A DNA stretch of 64,000 nt from the NCBI GenBank assembly GCA_043228905.1, contig JBHGNT010000011.1, forward strand, positions 1,984,001 to 2,048,000. The letters are read 5' to 3'. Position 1 is the first letter of the stretch; every line of letters begins with the position of its first letter. Under the pieces are notes generated by a model. The model was not told the origin of the DNA. It worked only from the letters and a program-made list of their open reading frames with translations, and ran no database searches. The position numbers were made by a program, and so were the translations under genes. This DNA is from Azolla caroliniana. Taxonomy: Eukaryota; Polypodiophyta. Below, one piece after another: positions 1-9,607 of this stretch.

Positions 1-2890
1 GGCAGACTAGATGTTCTTGGCCAGTTGCCACGAAGCCTTTTGGCTGCTCCATATAAATTTCCTCTTCAAGATCACCATGGAGGAAGGCTGTTTTGACATC
101 TAGCTGAATCAGCTCCAAGTTGTCGGCTGCCACTACGCCGAGTAGAAAACGAAGGGTTGTCATTTTCACCACTGGTGAAAAAATCTCGTCGAAGTCGACG
201 CCATATTCTTGTCGGAAGCCCTTCGCAAATAATCTGGCCTTGTACTTTGGGGTGGTCGAATCAGACGTCTCTTTTAGTCGATAGACCCACTTGCAAGGAA
301 GAGCACGTCGATTCTTAGGTAATTCGACCAGATCCCAAGTCTTGTTTGCCCGAATGGAGTGCATTTCCGACTCCATCGCCAGATGCCAGGTGGCTGAATC
401 GACAGATGTCGATGCTTCTTCGTAAGACGTCGGTTCGCCGGCGTCGGTGAAGAAAATTCCAGGAGAATACCTCTCCGGAGGTTGCGACAGTCTTTCGGAT
501 CGTCGAGGTATGATTGGACTGGTCGTATCGGGTATCGAGGTCGGATGGTCCGAAAGCGAATTATTCTGCTGTGCCGAGTCAGAGTTATCCGAGTCGGTGG
601 TGTAAGGTTCAACTACCCGTGAAGCTGACCGTGTGTTAAGAGCGGGGCCTTCTTGAAGGGTCGGCACATCGGAAAATGTTACCCTTCGGACTTCGATCGG
701 TTTTTCGACTGATGGATTCATAGCCGACTCGTTGAACACAACGTCCGAACTTCGAACGATTTGTCTGCGTTCGGGGTCCCAGAGTCGGTATCCCATTTCG
801 TCGTCTGATCCATATCCAAGGAAAATGCATTTCCTGGACCGAGGTGCAAGTTTTCGGCGATCATCTTTCGGAATAAGGGCGTATGCCTCGCATCCGAAGA
901 TCCTCAGCTTGTCGTAATTCGGCTTACTGCCGATCCATAGTTCCTGAGGAATTTGAAGTCCTAGAGGTCTGCTTGGCGACATATTGATTATGTGTACTGC
1001 CGTGAGTAGAGCCTCTGCCCAGAAGCCATCCGACAGTCCGGAGTGTTGGAGCATCGAAACTATCCGTTCTTGGATTGTCCAATTCATGCGTTCTGCAATC
1101 CCGTTTTGCTCCGGACTGTGTGGTGCCGTAAATTCACGTCGGATGCCGCGTTGTCGGCAGAATTTGACGAATTCTTCTGATTTGAACTCTCCCCCATTGT
1201 CGGTCCGAAAGCATTTCAGTTTTCGGTCAGTTTGATTTTCTACCATAGCGAGCCAATCGGAGAAGATCGAGAAGACACGATCTTTGGTGCGAATTGGATA
1301 AGCCCACACCTTTCGAGTCGAATCGTCAATAAAACTGACGAAGTAAGAGGCACCACCGAGAGACTGATGCGGCATTGGGCCACAGACGTCCGAGAAGACT
1401 AAATCGAGAGGTCTCGTTTCTCTTGGTGCTGATGTCGGGTGTGATGCGGCTGCTTGTTTGCCATACTGGCAATGTTCGCAGAATTGATGGTCCGAGAAGG
1501 AGAGTTTAGGGATGTATCCGGCTCTAGATAGGTGCGTAATGCCGGCCTTGCTGAGGTGTCCTAATCTTCTGTGCCATAGTGATGACACAGGAATGTCCAC
1601 CAAAAACAGGTTACCCTCTCTGAGCGTAACATGTAACGGATACATTGAGTGTATCTTTGGTCCTCTAGCAAGCAGGAGGTTCCCCCTGTGGAGTGTCCAC
1701 CCTCCCGAAGAGAAACCGGCACGAATGCCGTCTTCATCTAGTTGTCCGACTGAGATCAATGGCCTTGAGAGCTCGGGTACATGTCGGACATTGTGAAGTA
1801 CAAGTGTAGAGCCACCTGCAAGGTTGAGCTCTACTGTGCCGATTCCAATGATGTCACAGTGTTGCGAGTTGCCAACTCGAACTGAGTCGGAGTGACGGAT
1901 CGTATATTGCCGAAATTGGGATCGATGAGGAGTCACGTGAAATGACGCGCCCGAATCTAAGAGCCATGTGCTCGATTCTTCAGTCGTGAGCAGAACTTCT
2001 GATCCGACTGGATTTTCGATTGATAGTATATTCGGGTCGTTTGGTAGCACATCAGCTGAGAAGCTGACGTAATTGATCTCCTCATGCCGACCACTCTTCT
2101 TGTCCGATTTCTGAGACTTGTCGTTCTTGTTCTTGAGTGCGCGGCAGTCGGCTTTGATGTGTCCGAGTTTCTTGCAATAGTTGCAGATTCGATTATCCCG
2201 TGACTGGCTCCGTCTTCGCGGATTGTTCGGCTGCCGTGAGGAATCTCTTCCTCGTATGTTCGATCGTTCTGTCGAACCTTGTACTACATAAGCGTCGTCT
2301 GTTGAGTCTTTGGCGAAAGACTTTCTCCGAGCTGCTTCGGTCAGGATTGCGCTCGTGACTTCGGAGTATTTAACAGCCGTGGTTGACACGTTGCACACGG
2401 TTGTGACGAAAGTTTCCCATGATGAGGGAAGGCTGCTCATGAGTATCATTGCTCTGAGTTCATCCTCGATTGCCGTCCCCTGAGATGAGATTTGGGAGCT
2501 TATGCTTTCATACTCATTGAGATGTGCTTGAACCGAATCTGATTCTTTCATCCTCAAGTTGTAGAGGCGCCGGATCAGAAACATCTTTGTTGCAGCGACC
2601 TTCTTTTCGTAAGTGTCCGACAGTGTTTTCCACAGTTCGAATGCTGTCGTACACGATTGCACCGTAAAGTATACCGATTCCGATAGGTGCATCCGAATCG
2701 TGGCGCGGACGATTCTGTCCAGCTTCTGCCACTCAATTGGTTTGTATCCTTCTGGAGGTTCTTCATTTTCGATGGGATCGATTTGCCCCTTGACTATGAG
2801 ATAGTCCTGCATTTGCTCCTTCCAGAAGCTGAAGTTCGATCCATCGAACTTTCGTAGACTCATTTCTGACGAGCCGGATGTTGATGCCAT
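1..2890 (-). CDS. Copia-E gag-pol polyprotein, open, cut by window start
   Basis: Ty1/copia polyprotein read right to left from ATG at 2888-2890. I translated it codon by codon and met no stop over about 963 codons, so it runs off the left edge. Order seen: gag (about residues 1-230); zinc knuckle C-N-Y-C-K-K-L-G-H-I-K-A-D-C near 2150-2195; retropepsin D-S-G-A-S-F-H near 1950; GAG-pre-integrase L-W-H-R-R-L-G-H-L near 1560; integrase with D-N-G-G-E-F and the E of Q-N-G-I-A-E-R between about 1100 and 1210; then the start of reverse transcriptase, including Q-L-D-V-K-T-A-F-L-H-G-D near 80-110. The Y-x-D-D box and RNase H lie outside the window. Known family role: makes virus-like particles, copies the element RNA and integrates it. 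The clean frame contrasts with every other element here and suggests a young, possibly mobile copy. Confidence 0.9.
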   Translation of the reverse strand, partial: MASTSGSSEMSLRKFDGSNFSFWKEQMQDYLIVKGQIDPIENEEPPEGYKPIEWQKLDRIVRATIRMHLSESVYFTVQSCTTAFELWKTLSDTYEKKVAATKMFLIRRLYNLRMKESDSVQAHLNEYESISSQISSQGTAIEDELRAMILMSSLPSSWETFVTTVCNVSTTAVKYSEVTSAILTEAARRKSFAKDSTDDAYVVQGSTERSNIRGRDSSRQPNNPRRRSQSRDNRICNYCKKLGHIKADCRALKNKNDKSQKSDKKSGRHEEINYVSFSADVLPNDPNILSIENPVGSEVLLTTEESSTWLLDSGASFHVTPHRSQFRQYTIRHSDSVRVGNSQHCDIIGIGTVELNLAGGSTLVLHNVRHVPELSRPLISVGQLDEDGIRAGFSSGGWTLHRGNLLLARGPKIHSMYPLHVTLREGNLFLVDIPVSSLWHRRLGHLSKAGITHLSRAGYIPKLSFSDHQFCEHCQYGKQAAASHPTSAPRETRPLDLVFSDVCGPMPHQSLGGASYFVSFIDDSTRKVWAYPIRTKDRVFSIFSDWLAMVENQTDRKLKCFRTDNGGEFKSEEFVKFCRQRGIRREFTAPHSPEQNGIAERMNWTIQERIVSMLQHSGLSDGFWAEALLTAVHIINMSPSRPLGLQIPQELWIGSKPNYDKLRIFGCEAYALIPKDDRRKLAPRSRKCIFLGYGSDDEMGYRLWDPERRQIVRSSDVVFNESAMNPSVEKPIEVRRVTFSDVPTLQEGPALNTRSASRVVEPYTTDSDNSDSAQQNNSLSDHPTSIPDTTSPIIPRRSERLSQPPERYSPGIFFTDAGEPTSYEEASTSVDSATWHLAMESEMHSIRANKTWDLVELPKNRRALPCKWVYRLKETSDSTTPKYKARLFAKGFRQEYGVDFDEIFSPVVKMTTLRFLLGVVAADNLELIQLDVKTAFLHGDLEEEIYMEQPKGFVATGQEHLVC

Positions 2891-3561
2891 CAAATTTGGT
2901 TTCGGTTGACGAAGCTCGGTTCAGAGTTGACTACGAACCTTGTTGGAGTGCAGCCGGTTGGCTCACCCGATATCGTTCTAGTCGGATTTGAACCCGAGTC
3001 GGTTCGGCTTCGGATATATGTATTGTTGAACTTGCTCGAATTTACTCCGGTAACTTGAGGGACAAAACCGACTGGTCTTCCCGAATGTTGCCGAGTCGGA
3101 GTGAGCCCGGTTCGCTTCCGAATATATATGCCAAATACCGATTATTGAAACCGATTGTCTGGACCGATTCTGCTTCGGGTGACTGCAGCGACGAGAGAGA
3201 CGGATCCAACTGATCCTCCCGAATGTCGATCAGCCGGATGAAGCACGAATTTGGGTTGTTGTCTTGAGACCGATCTGCACCGAGTGGTTATAATGAGCGG
3301 CGAGCAGCGTTTGATGACCTCTTCGGATGCCGTTTAACCGAGTGGCGCACGATCGTGTCAATGTTGCACAAGGGGATTTCACCTCGAGCGGTTACGATCA
3401 CAAGGAACAGAGTACAACCGGCTGGCTTACTCCAAGCGAAGATGATCTAACGCGATGAGATGCAAGCCTCGTTTTTCGTCTTCTCTCTTCTTCGAATGAC
3501 GCAAGAAACCGAATGTTGTGCAGGCTGAGACGATGGCCGACAGCGGGTTGAAGGACCGAAT
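2891..3561 (-). other. Copia-E untranslated leader
   Basis: About 670 bases between the primer binding site and the gag ATG. Several G-A-G-T-C-G-G and C-C-G-A-A-T words recur, but there is no convincing frame. The short minus-strand open frame at 3398-3688 crosses the LTR border and is not a gene. Confidence 0.6.
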
Positions 3562-3573
3562 GCTCTGATACCA
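3562..3573 (-). promoter_or_regulatory. Copia-E primer binding site (initiator Met-tRNA)
   Basis: The minus strand reads TGGTATCAGAGC exactly, two bases downstream of the LTR end. This is the standard plant copia site that pairs with the 3' end of initiator methionine tRNA to prime minus-strand DNA synthesis. Confidence 0.9.
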
Positions 3574-3575
3574 GA

Positions 3576-3935
3576 TGTTGGAGAGAAAGGTCGTCAGTGC
3601 GGAAGATCAAATAGCATTCGATTGGGGTTGATACCTGCGTATGACAGTTTCTGAGATCGTGCACAGAGAGAGAGAGAGAGAGAGACACAAAGGAGTCTTT
3701 CTATTCAATAGAAACAATAATACAACCAACAATACAAACAACCCCCTCAAAGAGGTTACAATGTCACTTTATATAGTGACCGACTTAGGGCAACTACCAT
3801 TTATGTTAATTGCACAAATGGCCCAAACTTAAGCTATACAAAGGGATAGTGTGAATACGTCCATTATACACTTGTATTCGACACCGCTAGCCATCTATCT
3901 TCAGGTATGTCCCTCATCTGCATTTCAGATTAACA
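3576..3935 (-). repeat. Copia-E 5' LTR
   Basis: 360 bp. In element sense it begins TGTTAATCTG and ends CTCTCCAACA, next to the primer site. A TATATAAA box lies on the minus strand at about 3768-3775 and a (GA)n run at 3664-3684 sits in the transcribed part. The outer border is fixed by the gypsy gag frame that resumes at 3936. The following five bases, CGTGG, should be one copy of the target duplication; the other copy would be left of the window. Confidence 0.8.
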
Positions 3936-4076
3936 CGTGGCATTCTTTCCGCCGAACCGGCCTATCTTGCCGACTGTTGCCTCTATAGCCCTGTCGAGGG
4001 CACTCGCGCCCTTGCGAGCACTAACTAGGCGGTCTACCGCCGCCGCCATCGCTTCTGCAAGTTCGTTTCCTCTCAT
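3936..4076 (-). pseudogene. Gypsy-2 gag N-terminus, interrupted by Copia-E
   Basis: On the minus strand an open frame with ATG at 4074-4076 (possibly extending further upstream) ends in V-G-K-I-G-R-F-G-G-K-N-A-T and is cut by the Copia-E LTR. It resembles the Gypsy-1 gag start (L-E-G-Q-F-D-G-R-N-V-T-K-F-L), a conserved early gag motif, so I assign it to a gypsy gag. The rest should resume left of the window beyond Copia-E. The plus-strand open frame over the same stretch is a shadow. Confidence 0.6.
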
Positions 4077-4239
4077 CTCCAGATTCCTTTGCTGCCCTTC
4101 TTCACGTCGGGTTCACCAAAGATGTCGAGGATGTCCTCGTGGATGCGTAGAAGTCAGGCAAGACCACAGGGGTTTCGAACCAAGGAATCAAGAAAGCGAG
4201 GAGGGAGGAGTTTGGGGATCACATAGGTCTTGAGAACAC

Positions 4240-4846
4240 GGGGAAGCGGGTAAGTCTAGCGAACGAGAGAGAGTAAGAGAGTCACGCGTAGACACAGACA
4301 CGGACAAAGACACTCAGAACAAAGTATGTTAGGTAGCAAGAGTTCTATTAAAACATACTTGCACGATGTTGTGAGCGGTTATAGCCGAGTCAGAGCCGGT
4401 GATGGAGCGCGGAGCTTTGGCAAACAGCTAGGTACAAAGAGACGTCGGTGCGCAGAAGGTCGATCCCCGGGTTGGGAGCACTCGAGTGTCTGACGCGAGG
4501 AGGGGAAGTGCCTTCTTCCTCGGTCAGTCCTCGGCCGTTCTTTCTGTATCCTTTCCTCTAGATGGCCCCTTGAAGACAGTCAAAGGTCGCCCCTTTTATA
4601 GCACACGGATCGACTATTACAAGCATTCATGACCCATCACTTTTTCGTCCTAGATTCTCTCCTCGTAACTCTCCCTACTTATGCGATATCTATATCTTCT
4701 TTAATGCTCTAACTACCTAGTACCCCTCCTTATACTCATGCTTAGTAGTTATCCTATTTAATTCCCCTCGAGGCGTGCACTCGTGTATACCGATATTCCT
4801 GCGCGTTTCACCTTGTTTCCGCTTATGGCCCGGAATCTTCACGACA
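4240..4846 (-). repeat. Gypsy-2 5' LTR (right edge firm, left edge approximate)
   Basis: The plus strand ends in A-A-T-C-T-T-C-A-C-G-A-C-A at 4834-4846, the same terminus as the Gypsy-1 LTRs at 11117 and 18059. In element sense it starts TGTCGTGAAGATT. A TATAAAAGGGG box is readable on the minus strand at 4590-4600. The leftward end near the gag is not resolved: I find no clear terminal CA plus primer site. Confidence 0.55.
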
Positions 4847-4849
4847 TCG

Positions 4850-6262
4850 TGTCCCCAAAGCACCTAGTACATTTGTTGATTATGTAATGCTATCAAATGT
4901 TGGTGAGGCTTCATGTTATAATGAAGCCATATCTATTTATGATCATGCTAAATGGAAACAAATGATGCACAATGAGTTGGACAGCATCCATAGTTATGGA
5001 ATTTGGGGTTTAGTGCCTTTGCCAAAAAGAAGGAAAGCACTACCATGTAAATGGGTCTATAAGTACAAATACACATCTAATAGTGTTGATCCCAAGTATA
5101 AAGCTCGCATTGTGGCAAAAGGTTTTTAACAAGAACAAGGAGTTTATTTCTATAAAATCTTCTCTTCGATAGTCAAGATGACTACGTTATACATGATGCT
5201 TGGATTGGTTGCCAAAAATGATATTGATTTATTCAAATGGATGTAAAAACAGCCCTTTCCCATGGAGATCTCGATGAAGAGATCTATATGGAGCAACCAA
5301 AGGGTTTTGAAGTTTATGGGAAAATGCCTTTGGTATGTAAACTTAAGAAAAGTTTATATGGTCTTAAGCAATCACCGCGAAAATGGTATAAAAAATTCGA
5401 TGATTTTATGAGGTCTAAAAGTTATGCTAGGAGTAATGAAGATTCATGCTTATATACGAAGAATTGTATAGATGACTCATTTGTGATTTTGATACTCTAT
5501 GGAGATGACATGCGCATCGCCGGTAAGAACAAGGATGAGATGTCCAAACTAAAGAAAAATCTGAGTCAAACCTTCTATATGAAAGATTTGGGAAATGCTA
5601 AACACATCCTTGGAATGTGTATTACTTAGGATAGGAGTAATGGATGTATTTATTTGTCTCAATCTAAGTATGTATGCACAATACTTAGAGTACTCCATTA
5701 TCTATGCATGTTAAATTGAGCAAAGATGAATGCCCCAAATCTGATCATGAAAAGGAGTTCATGAGTAAAATTCCTTACCAATCTATTGTTGGTAGTCTTA
5801 TGTACGCTATGATTGATAGCAACTAGGCTAGACATTGCTTTTGCAGTGGGAGCTGTGAGTAGATTTTTGTCAAACCCTGGTAAGAAACATTGGGAGGCAG
5901 TTAAAATGATTTTAAGATATCTAAGTGGCACCAAGAATAAGTGTCTATGTTTAGGTGGCGGAAACGTATCCATTATAGGATATACAAACACTGATTATGT
6001 TGGCTGTTCTGACAATAGAAAATCCACTTTAGGGTATATTTTTCAGTTTATGGGAGGTGGTTTAGGGTTTAGGGTTTAGGCATTGACGAAAAACCCAGTA
6101 TACCATGCAAAGACTAAGAACATTGGAGTGTGGTATCACTTTATTCAAGAATGCATAGTTGTTGGCTACATCAGTCTTAAGAAAGTTGTCTCTCAAGAAA
6201 ATGCTTCAAATGCATTTACTAAAGCTCTACCGCATGATGCGCTAGAGCATTCTGTCAGTTGA
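4850..6262 (+). pseudogene. Copia-F reverse transcriptase-RNase H remnant
   Basis: Plus-strand copia pol fragment in several pieces. 4887-5129 covers the start of reverse transcriptase (K-W-V-Y-K-Y-K, K-A-R-I-V-A-K-G-F, then a stop). 5237-5629 covers M-D-V-K-T-A, S-L-Y-G-L-K-Q-S-P-R and a Y-G-D-D-M box where Y-V-D-D-M is usual. 5813-6079 covers the connection and start of RNase H (T-R-L-D-I-A-F-A-V-G, G-Y-T-N-T-D). The frame returns after 6085 with N-P-V-Y-H-A-K-T-K and ends near A-L-P-H-D-A-L-E-H. Stops, frameshifts and a deletion of roughly 60 codons of RNase H make it dead. Its 5' side begins abruptly at the Gypsy-2 LTR end, so Gypsy-2 probably inserted into it. Confidence 0.8.
6061..6080 (+). 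repeat. Short interstitial telomeric repeat
   Basis: Nearly three perfect tandem copies of TTTAGGG, the common plant telomere unit, lie exactly at the deletion point in the RNase H frame of Copia-F. Confidence 0.75.
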
Positions 6263-6600
6263 TGGGAATTACTTAGCTCATCAGGTTACACATTGTTTTA
6301 TGTATATTGTGTAACATGTTCATCAAGTAGGATGTGTAGGTCTTGGGCAATCTTCCCATCAGCTTTGATGATCCCTTGTTTGGCCTTCAGTGGGAGATTG
6401 ATAGATAGTGAGAAAGGCCAAAAAGGTAAATTCTCACTATTTATCAATGAAGCACTCATTTCGACTTCAAGATTACATATCGTCCGGGCACACGATAGGG
6501 GAACGCAGATGCATTATCACAACGCTCGTATCTAGCTCCTCATCCTGGTGATCTCACCTTCGACAATCAAAAGCAAGTAATCATGGGTCCAGCACAACTT
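6263..6600. other. Unassigned stretch after Copia-F pol
   Basis: This should hold the 3' end of Copia-F, but I see no clear polypurine tract or TG...CA LTR. No gene recognised. Confidence 0.3.
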
Positions 6601-6816
6601 CAAGAAACATGAGTTTTTGACACTTAATTGGATTCCCACATTATCGATACCATACGTGAAGATTTGACGACAAATGTTTTTGCTCAAGCTATTCTATTTC
6701 AAATCGATCACTCTCGAGCATCTTGTTCATGGTCACAACAACCAGGTACACATTATCGACAATTCAAAAGTCATGGTGGTTTACTCTTCTTTAAGAAACT
6801 TTTGTTTATTAAATAG
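6601..6816 (+). pseudogene. Possible gypsy pol linker fragment
   Basis: A plus-strand frame contains T-H-Y-R-Q-F-K-S-H-G-G-L-L-F-F-K, which looks like the connector between RNase H and integrase in plant gypsy elements (usually ending G-L-L-F-F-K or similar). Too short to place further. 6926-6943 downstream is a (TC)n run. Confidence 0.35.
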
Positions 6817-7035
6817 AGGTACGTGGCATTATTAAGAACCAATTCGGTTCAACGTCAGTCTTAAGCCTCCTAGTTGTTCTTGCATCTTTCTTCATATAAT
6901 AATATATACTTCCTATTGTCATCATTCTCTCTCTCTCTCTCTGTTCCCCATGATTCTCACACACTCTTTCCCTTCTTAGTACTAATTCTCATTCTTCTCC
7001 TCTATCTTTAGTACTAATTCTCCTTGCCTCTAGTA

Positions 7036-7525
7036 CTATCCTTGACTTCTATTGGATGCGAAGCACTTCCAGTTGGGAGTAAAATGGAATGACGCTCCAG
7101 AGTCGACCACCCACGTTGTTTTGTCACTTACAAGATGTAGCTCGCTCTCCTCGATGATGAGCAACAATTCTTCTTCTCTTGTCACAATTGCTGACATTCC
7201 ATTCGGATCCGAAATCTTCTTCGATTCGGAACCGTCAGCTCGCCCTTTGACTTTTCGGAAGTGTCGGTTGTTCTTTTGGAAATGCCCTGGTTTCCCACAG
7301 TAGAAACAGGTGGGCCTCCCCCTTGACGTGACCTCATCCCCGATTTGTCTTGGTTCTGAGAACTCCGATTCCGGCCTCTTCCCCGTTGTGTGTCGGTTTC
7401 GATAACTAGGGCTTTTGAGTCGAAGATCACCTCCTTACAAGTCTTTCTGACCCGGCGTTGCCCAAAGTGACAACTAACGTGGGAACTGAGCAGCAACAAC
7501 GCGAGCACCTCGCCGGTGGGGCAGC
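7036..7525 (-). pseudogene. Copia-B family fragment (gag zinc knuckle to protease)
   Basis: Minus strand; closely matches Copia-B (about 22930-23480) and Copia-D (61800-62150). The zinc knuckle F-Y-C-G-K-P-G-H-F-Q-K lies near 7270-7310 with its last Cys replaced. T-T-W-V-V-D-S-G-A-S-F-H-F near 7080-7120 is the retropepsin active site. No LTRs are attached and both ends meet gypsy sequence, so it is an isolated fragment. Confidence 0.7.
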
Positions 7526-9035
7526 ATCAGTATCAACAATAACCTCGCGATGAGGCCGCACCACCACCCAAGCTCGTGGTTCCACCCACAACAGAAAAAG
7601 GTGAGTCCAGTCTACATTGTTTTATTTGTCAATTGCCACGAGATTACGCAACTCAGTGCCCACAACGCGATAAAGGCAAGGGATCAAACATGAATATGAT
7701 CACGGCAGACGCGATGAGCCCGCGCCACCACTTACGCCCGTGGCTCCACCCACAATAGAAAAAGGTGAGTCCAGTCTACATTGTTTTATCTGTCAACAGC
7801 CAGGACATTACATGACTCGATGCCCGTAACGTGATAAAGGTAAGGGATTGGCAATGAATATGATCACGATGGAGGTACAACAAGTGACCACCCATAGCCA
7901 GTCGAAGACAACTGAGTGGGAAATGCAAGATGACATAAGAAAAGCTACAAAAGCGTGGGTAGACAAAGCCAATGAGGTTAACATTAATTGCATGCATCAA
8001 GGCGCAGCAGTCGAGGCAACATCGTCCCATACAAAGGATACTATGACGGAGGAGGATCCGGTATGGCAGGCCGTCACGGACTGCCATATCACCCTAACAA
8101 TGAACAAACTGTTAAATTTGGTCCCTCCATTCCGGCAAGCCATGGAGACACGCATGCGTAATATAGACCGAGTAATGATTCTTGCCAATTTTGCCGAATC
8201 TATTATAGGGTCGGCCGCGATGGATCACCATAACCTAGCCATTAACGTTATTCTACAAGGGGAAGAAATCTCGAAGTGCATGGTTGATGGAGGTTCGGGA
8301 CTAAACGCCATTAGCAAGCCACTTGCAACTGCCTCGGTATTACGGAGTGGGAAGTGTGCCCATTCTCGCTCCACATGGTGGATATATGATCCGTCCTACC
8401 ACTGGGTCTACTCCGAAAGTTAAAGATCGCGATAGACGGTCATACATTCGAGATATCGGCCGTCATATTAGCCCTAGACACACCTGGTGCTTACCCCCTA
8501 CTATTAGGATGCCCATGGCTACGCTCAGCAAACATTAAGCAGAATTGGTAGCACGACAACATCAATTTTCGGTGAGGCCGAGCCTAGGTTCGGGTGCCGA
8601 CACAGGAGAGCAACCCACCCACAAAAGTTATGACTCCACTTTACCTCGAAGAAGTGCACATGCTCGAGGGGTTAGACGGTGAGGAGTTGGAAACTTATCT
8701 GGAAGAGAACCCCCAAATCATGCCATTGTTCGAGATTGATGTCATCGAGACGGCTAGAGTGTACACCACACTGGGAACAACAAGCGTCGAGGAGTGCGAA
8801 CCAGATACGGAGGCCCTCATGGAACTCCAGAGGGCACAAGATGCATTCGACCGAGAAATGGAAATCTCTAGATGCATCACGACATCAACCTTAGAGGAAA
8901 TGAATGTTGCATCAGCCTTCCGACGCATCGCGTCCCCTCTCCATAGAGAAGAACTTACCGCCTTCGAACAAGGTGTTCATGATCGACCTATTACATGAAT
9001 ATAAAGGTGTATTCGCATGGTCGCGTGAGTGTCGT
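7526..9035 (+). pseudogene. Gypsy-3 gag end, protease and linker fragment
   Basis: Plus-strand gypsy fragment. Two Cys-His knuckles (C-F-I-C-Q at about 7619 and 7783) lie on a duplicated segment. The frame at 7848-8423 carries a pepsin-like site M-V-D-G-G-S-G-L-N-A-I-S near 8280-8315. The frame at 8594-8998 is the acidic protease-RT linker, ending H-D-R-P-I-T, a stop, then Y-K-G-V-F-A-W-S near 9003-9025, the usual lead-in to gypsy RT. Reverse transcriptase itself is missing. Internal stops and a frameshift near 8330 show it is dead. Confidence 0.65.
7549..7876 (+). repeat. 164-bp tandem duplication carrying the zinc knuckle
   Basis: 7549-7712 and 7713-7876 are diverged copies. Both contain the context C-C-A-C-C-C-A-C-A-A, then the run G-T-G-A-G-T-C-C-A-G-T-C-T-A-C-A-T-T-G, then the knuckle, then a Lys/Gly-rich segment. 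Confidence 0.75.
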
Positions 9036-9063
9036 GTGTATATAAAACCCAATAAGCTTTATG

Positions 9064-9120
9064 GTGATTCGAACCCATGACCTCCTCAAAGAAAGCATAT
9101 AACCCCAACCATTAGGATAC
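9064..9120 (-). repeat. tRNA-derived (SINE-like) head
   Basis: The minus strand shows C-C-T-A-A-T-G-G-T-T-G-G-G-G as an A-box-like word and G-G-G-T-T-C-G-A-A-T-C as a B box about 35 bases later. It does not fold as a full tRNA; likely a SINE remnant. Confidence 0.45.
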
Positions 9121-9607
9121 ATCATATTGTATATATTAAATTCTATTATATTAATAGGAAATATATATAATAATATTGCATAGACTAGCGCATGATTGCC
9201 AAGTGGCATGCTTGCATGAATGCCAAGTGGCGATCATGCGTGCCTATGAGGTGGCGAACATGCATGTATCCAAGCCATGCTATATAAACATGTATTTGAG
9301 TATTGATGAACCATTTTGGTTCGACGCCAGTCTTCAGCATATTCTTGTAAACCTTGCTCTTGTTGTTAATGGGTGAAAGCATGCGAGTGGATCGAGAGTT
9401 AACTCAGTTGCCACCACTATTTGGCCCTGGATTACCGCCATTGTTCGGTCTTGGATTTAAATAACTATTCTGTCTATTGATTATCTTGTGTATTGTTGTG
9501 TATAATCTTGTGTATTGGAATATTTTTGTGTATTGTTGTTGCCCATAGCCATCTTTAATACATGTTCTTTTTTCGGCAAAATTAGGGTTTAAACCCATCA
9601 AGCCAAA
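9121..9607 (+). other. LTR-like stretch without coding capacity
   Basis: AT-rich start, imperfect repeats of T-G-C-C-A-A-G-T-G-G-C at 9198-9232, a TATATAAA box at 9282-9289, then repeats of T-T-G-T-G-T-A-T-T-G at 9488-9537. The word A-A-C-C-A-T-T-T-T-G-G-T-T-C-G-A-C-G-C-C near 9310 recurs in diverged form at about 6838. It could be the U3-R part of an LTR. No gene seen. Confidence 0.35.

Noticed and set aside
3398-3688. Minus-strand open frame across the Copia-E LTR border
   Set aside because: It crosses the primer site and LTR end and encodes no recognisable motif.
3937-4233. Plus-strand Arg/Ala-rich open frame
   Set aside because: It is antisense to the Gypsy-2 gag start and LTR.
7776-8188. 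Several minus-strand open frames opposite Gypsy-3
   Set aside because: They are antisense shadows of the gypsy gag/protease frame and lack motifs.
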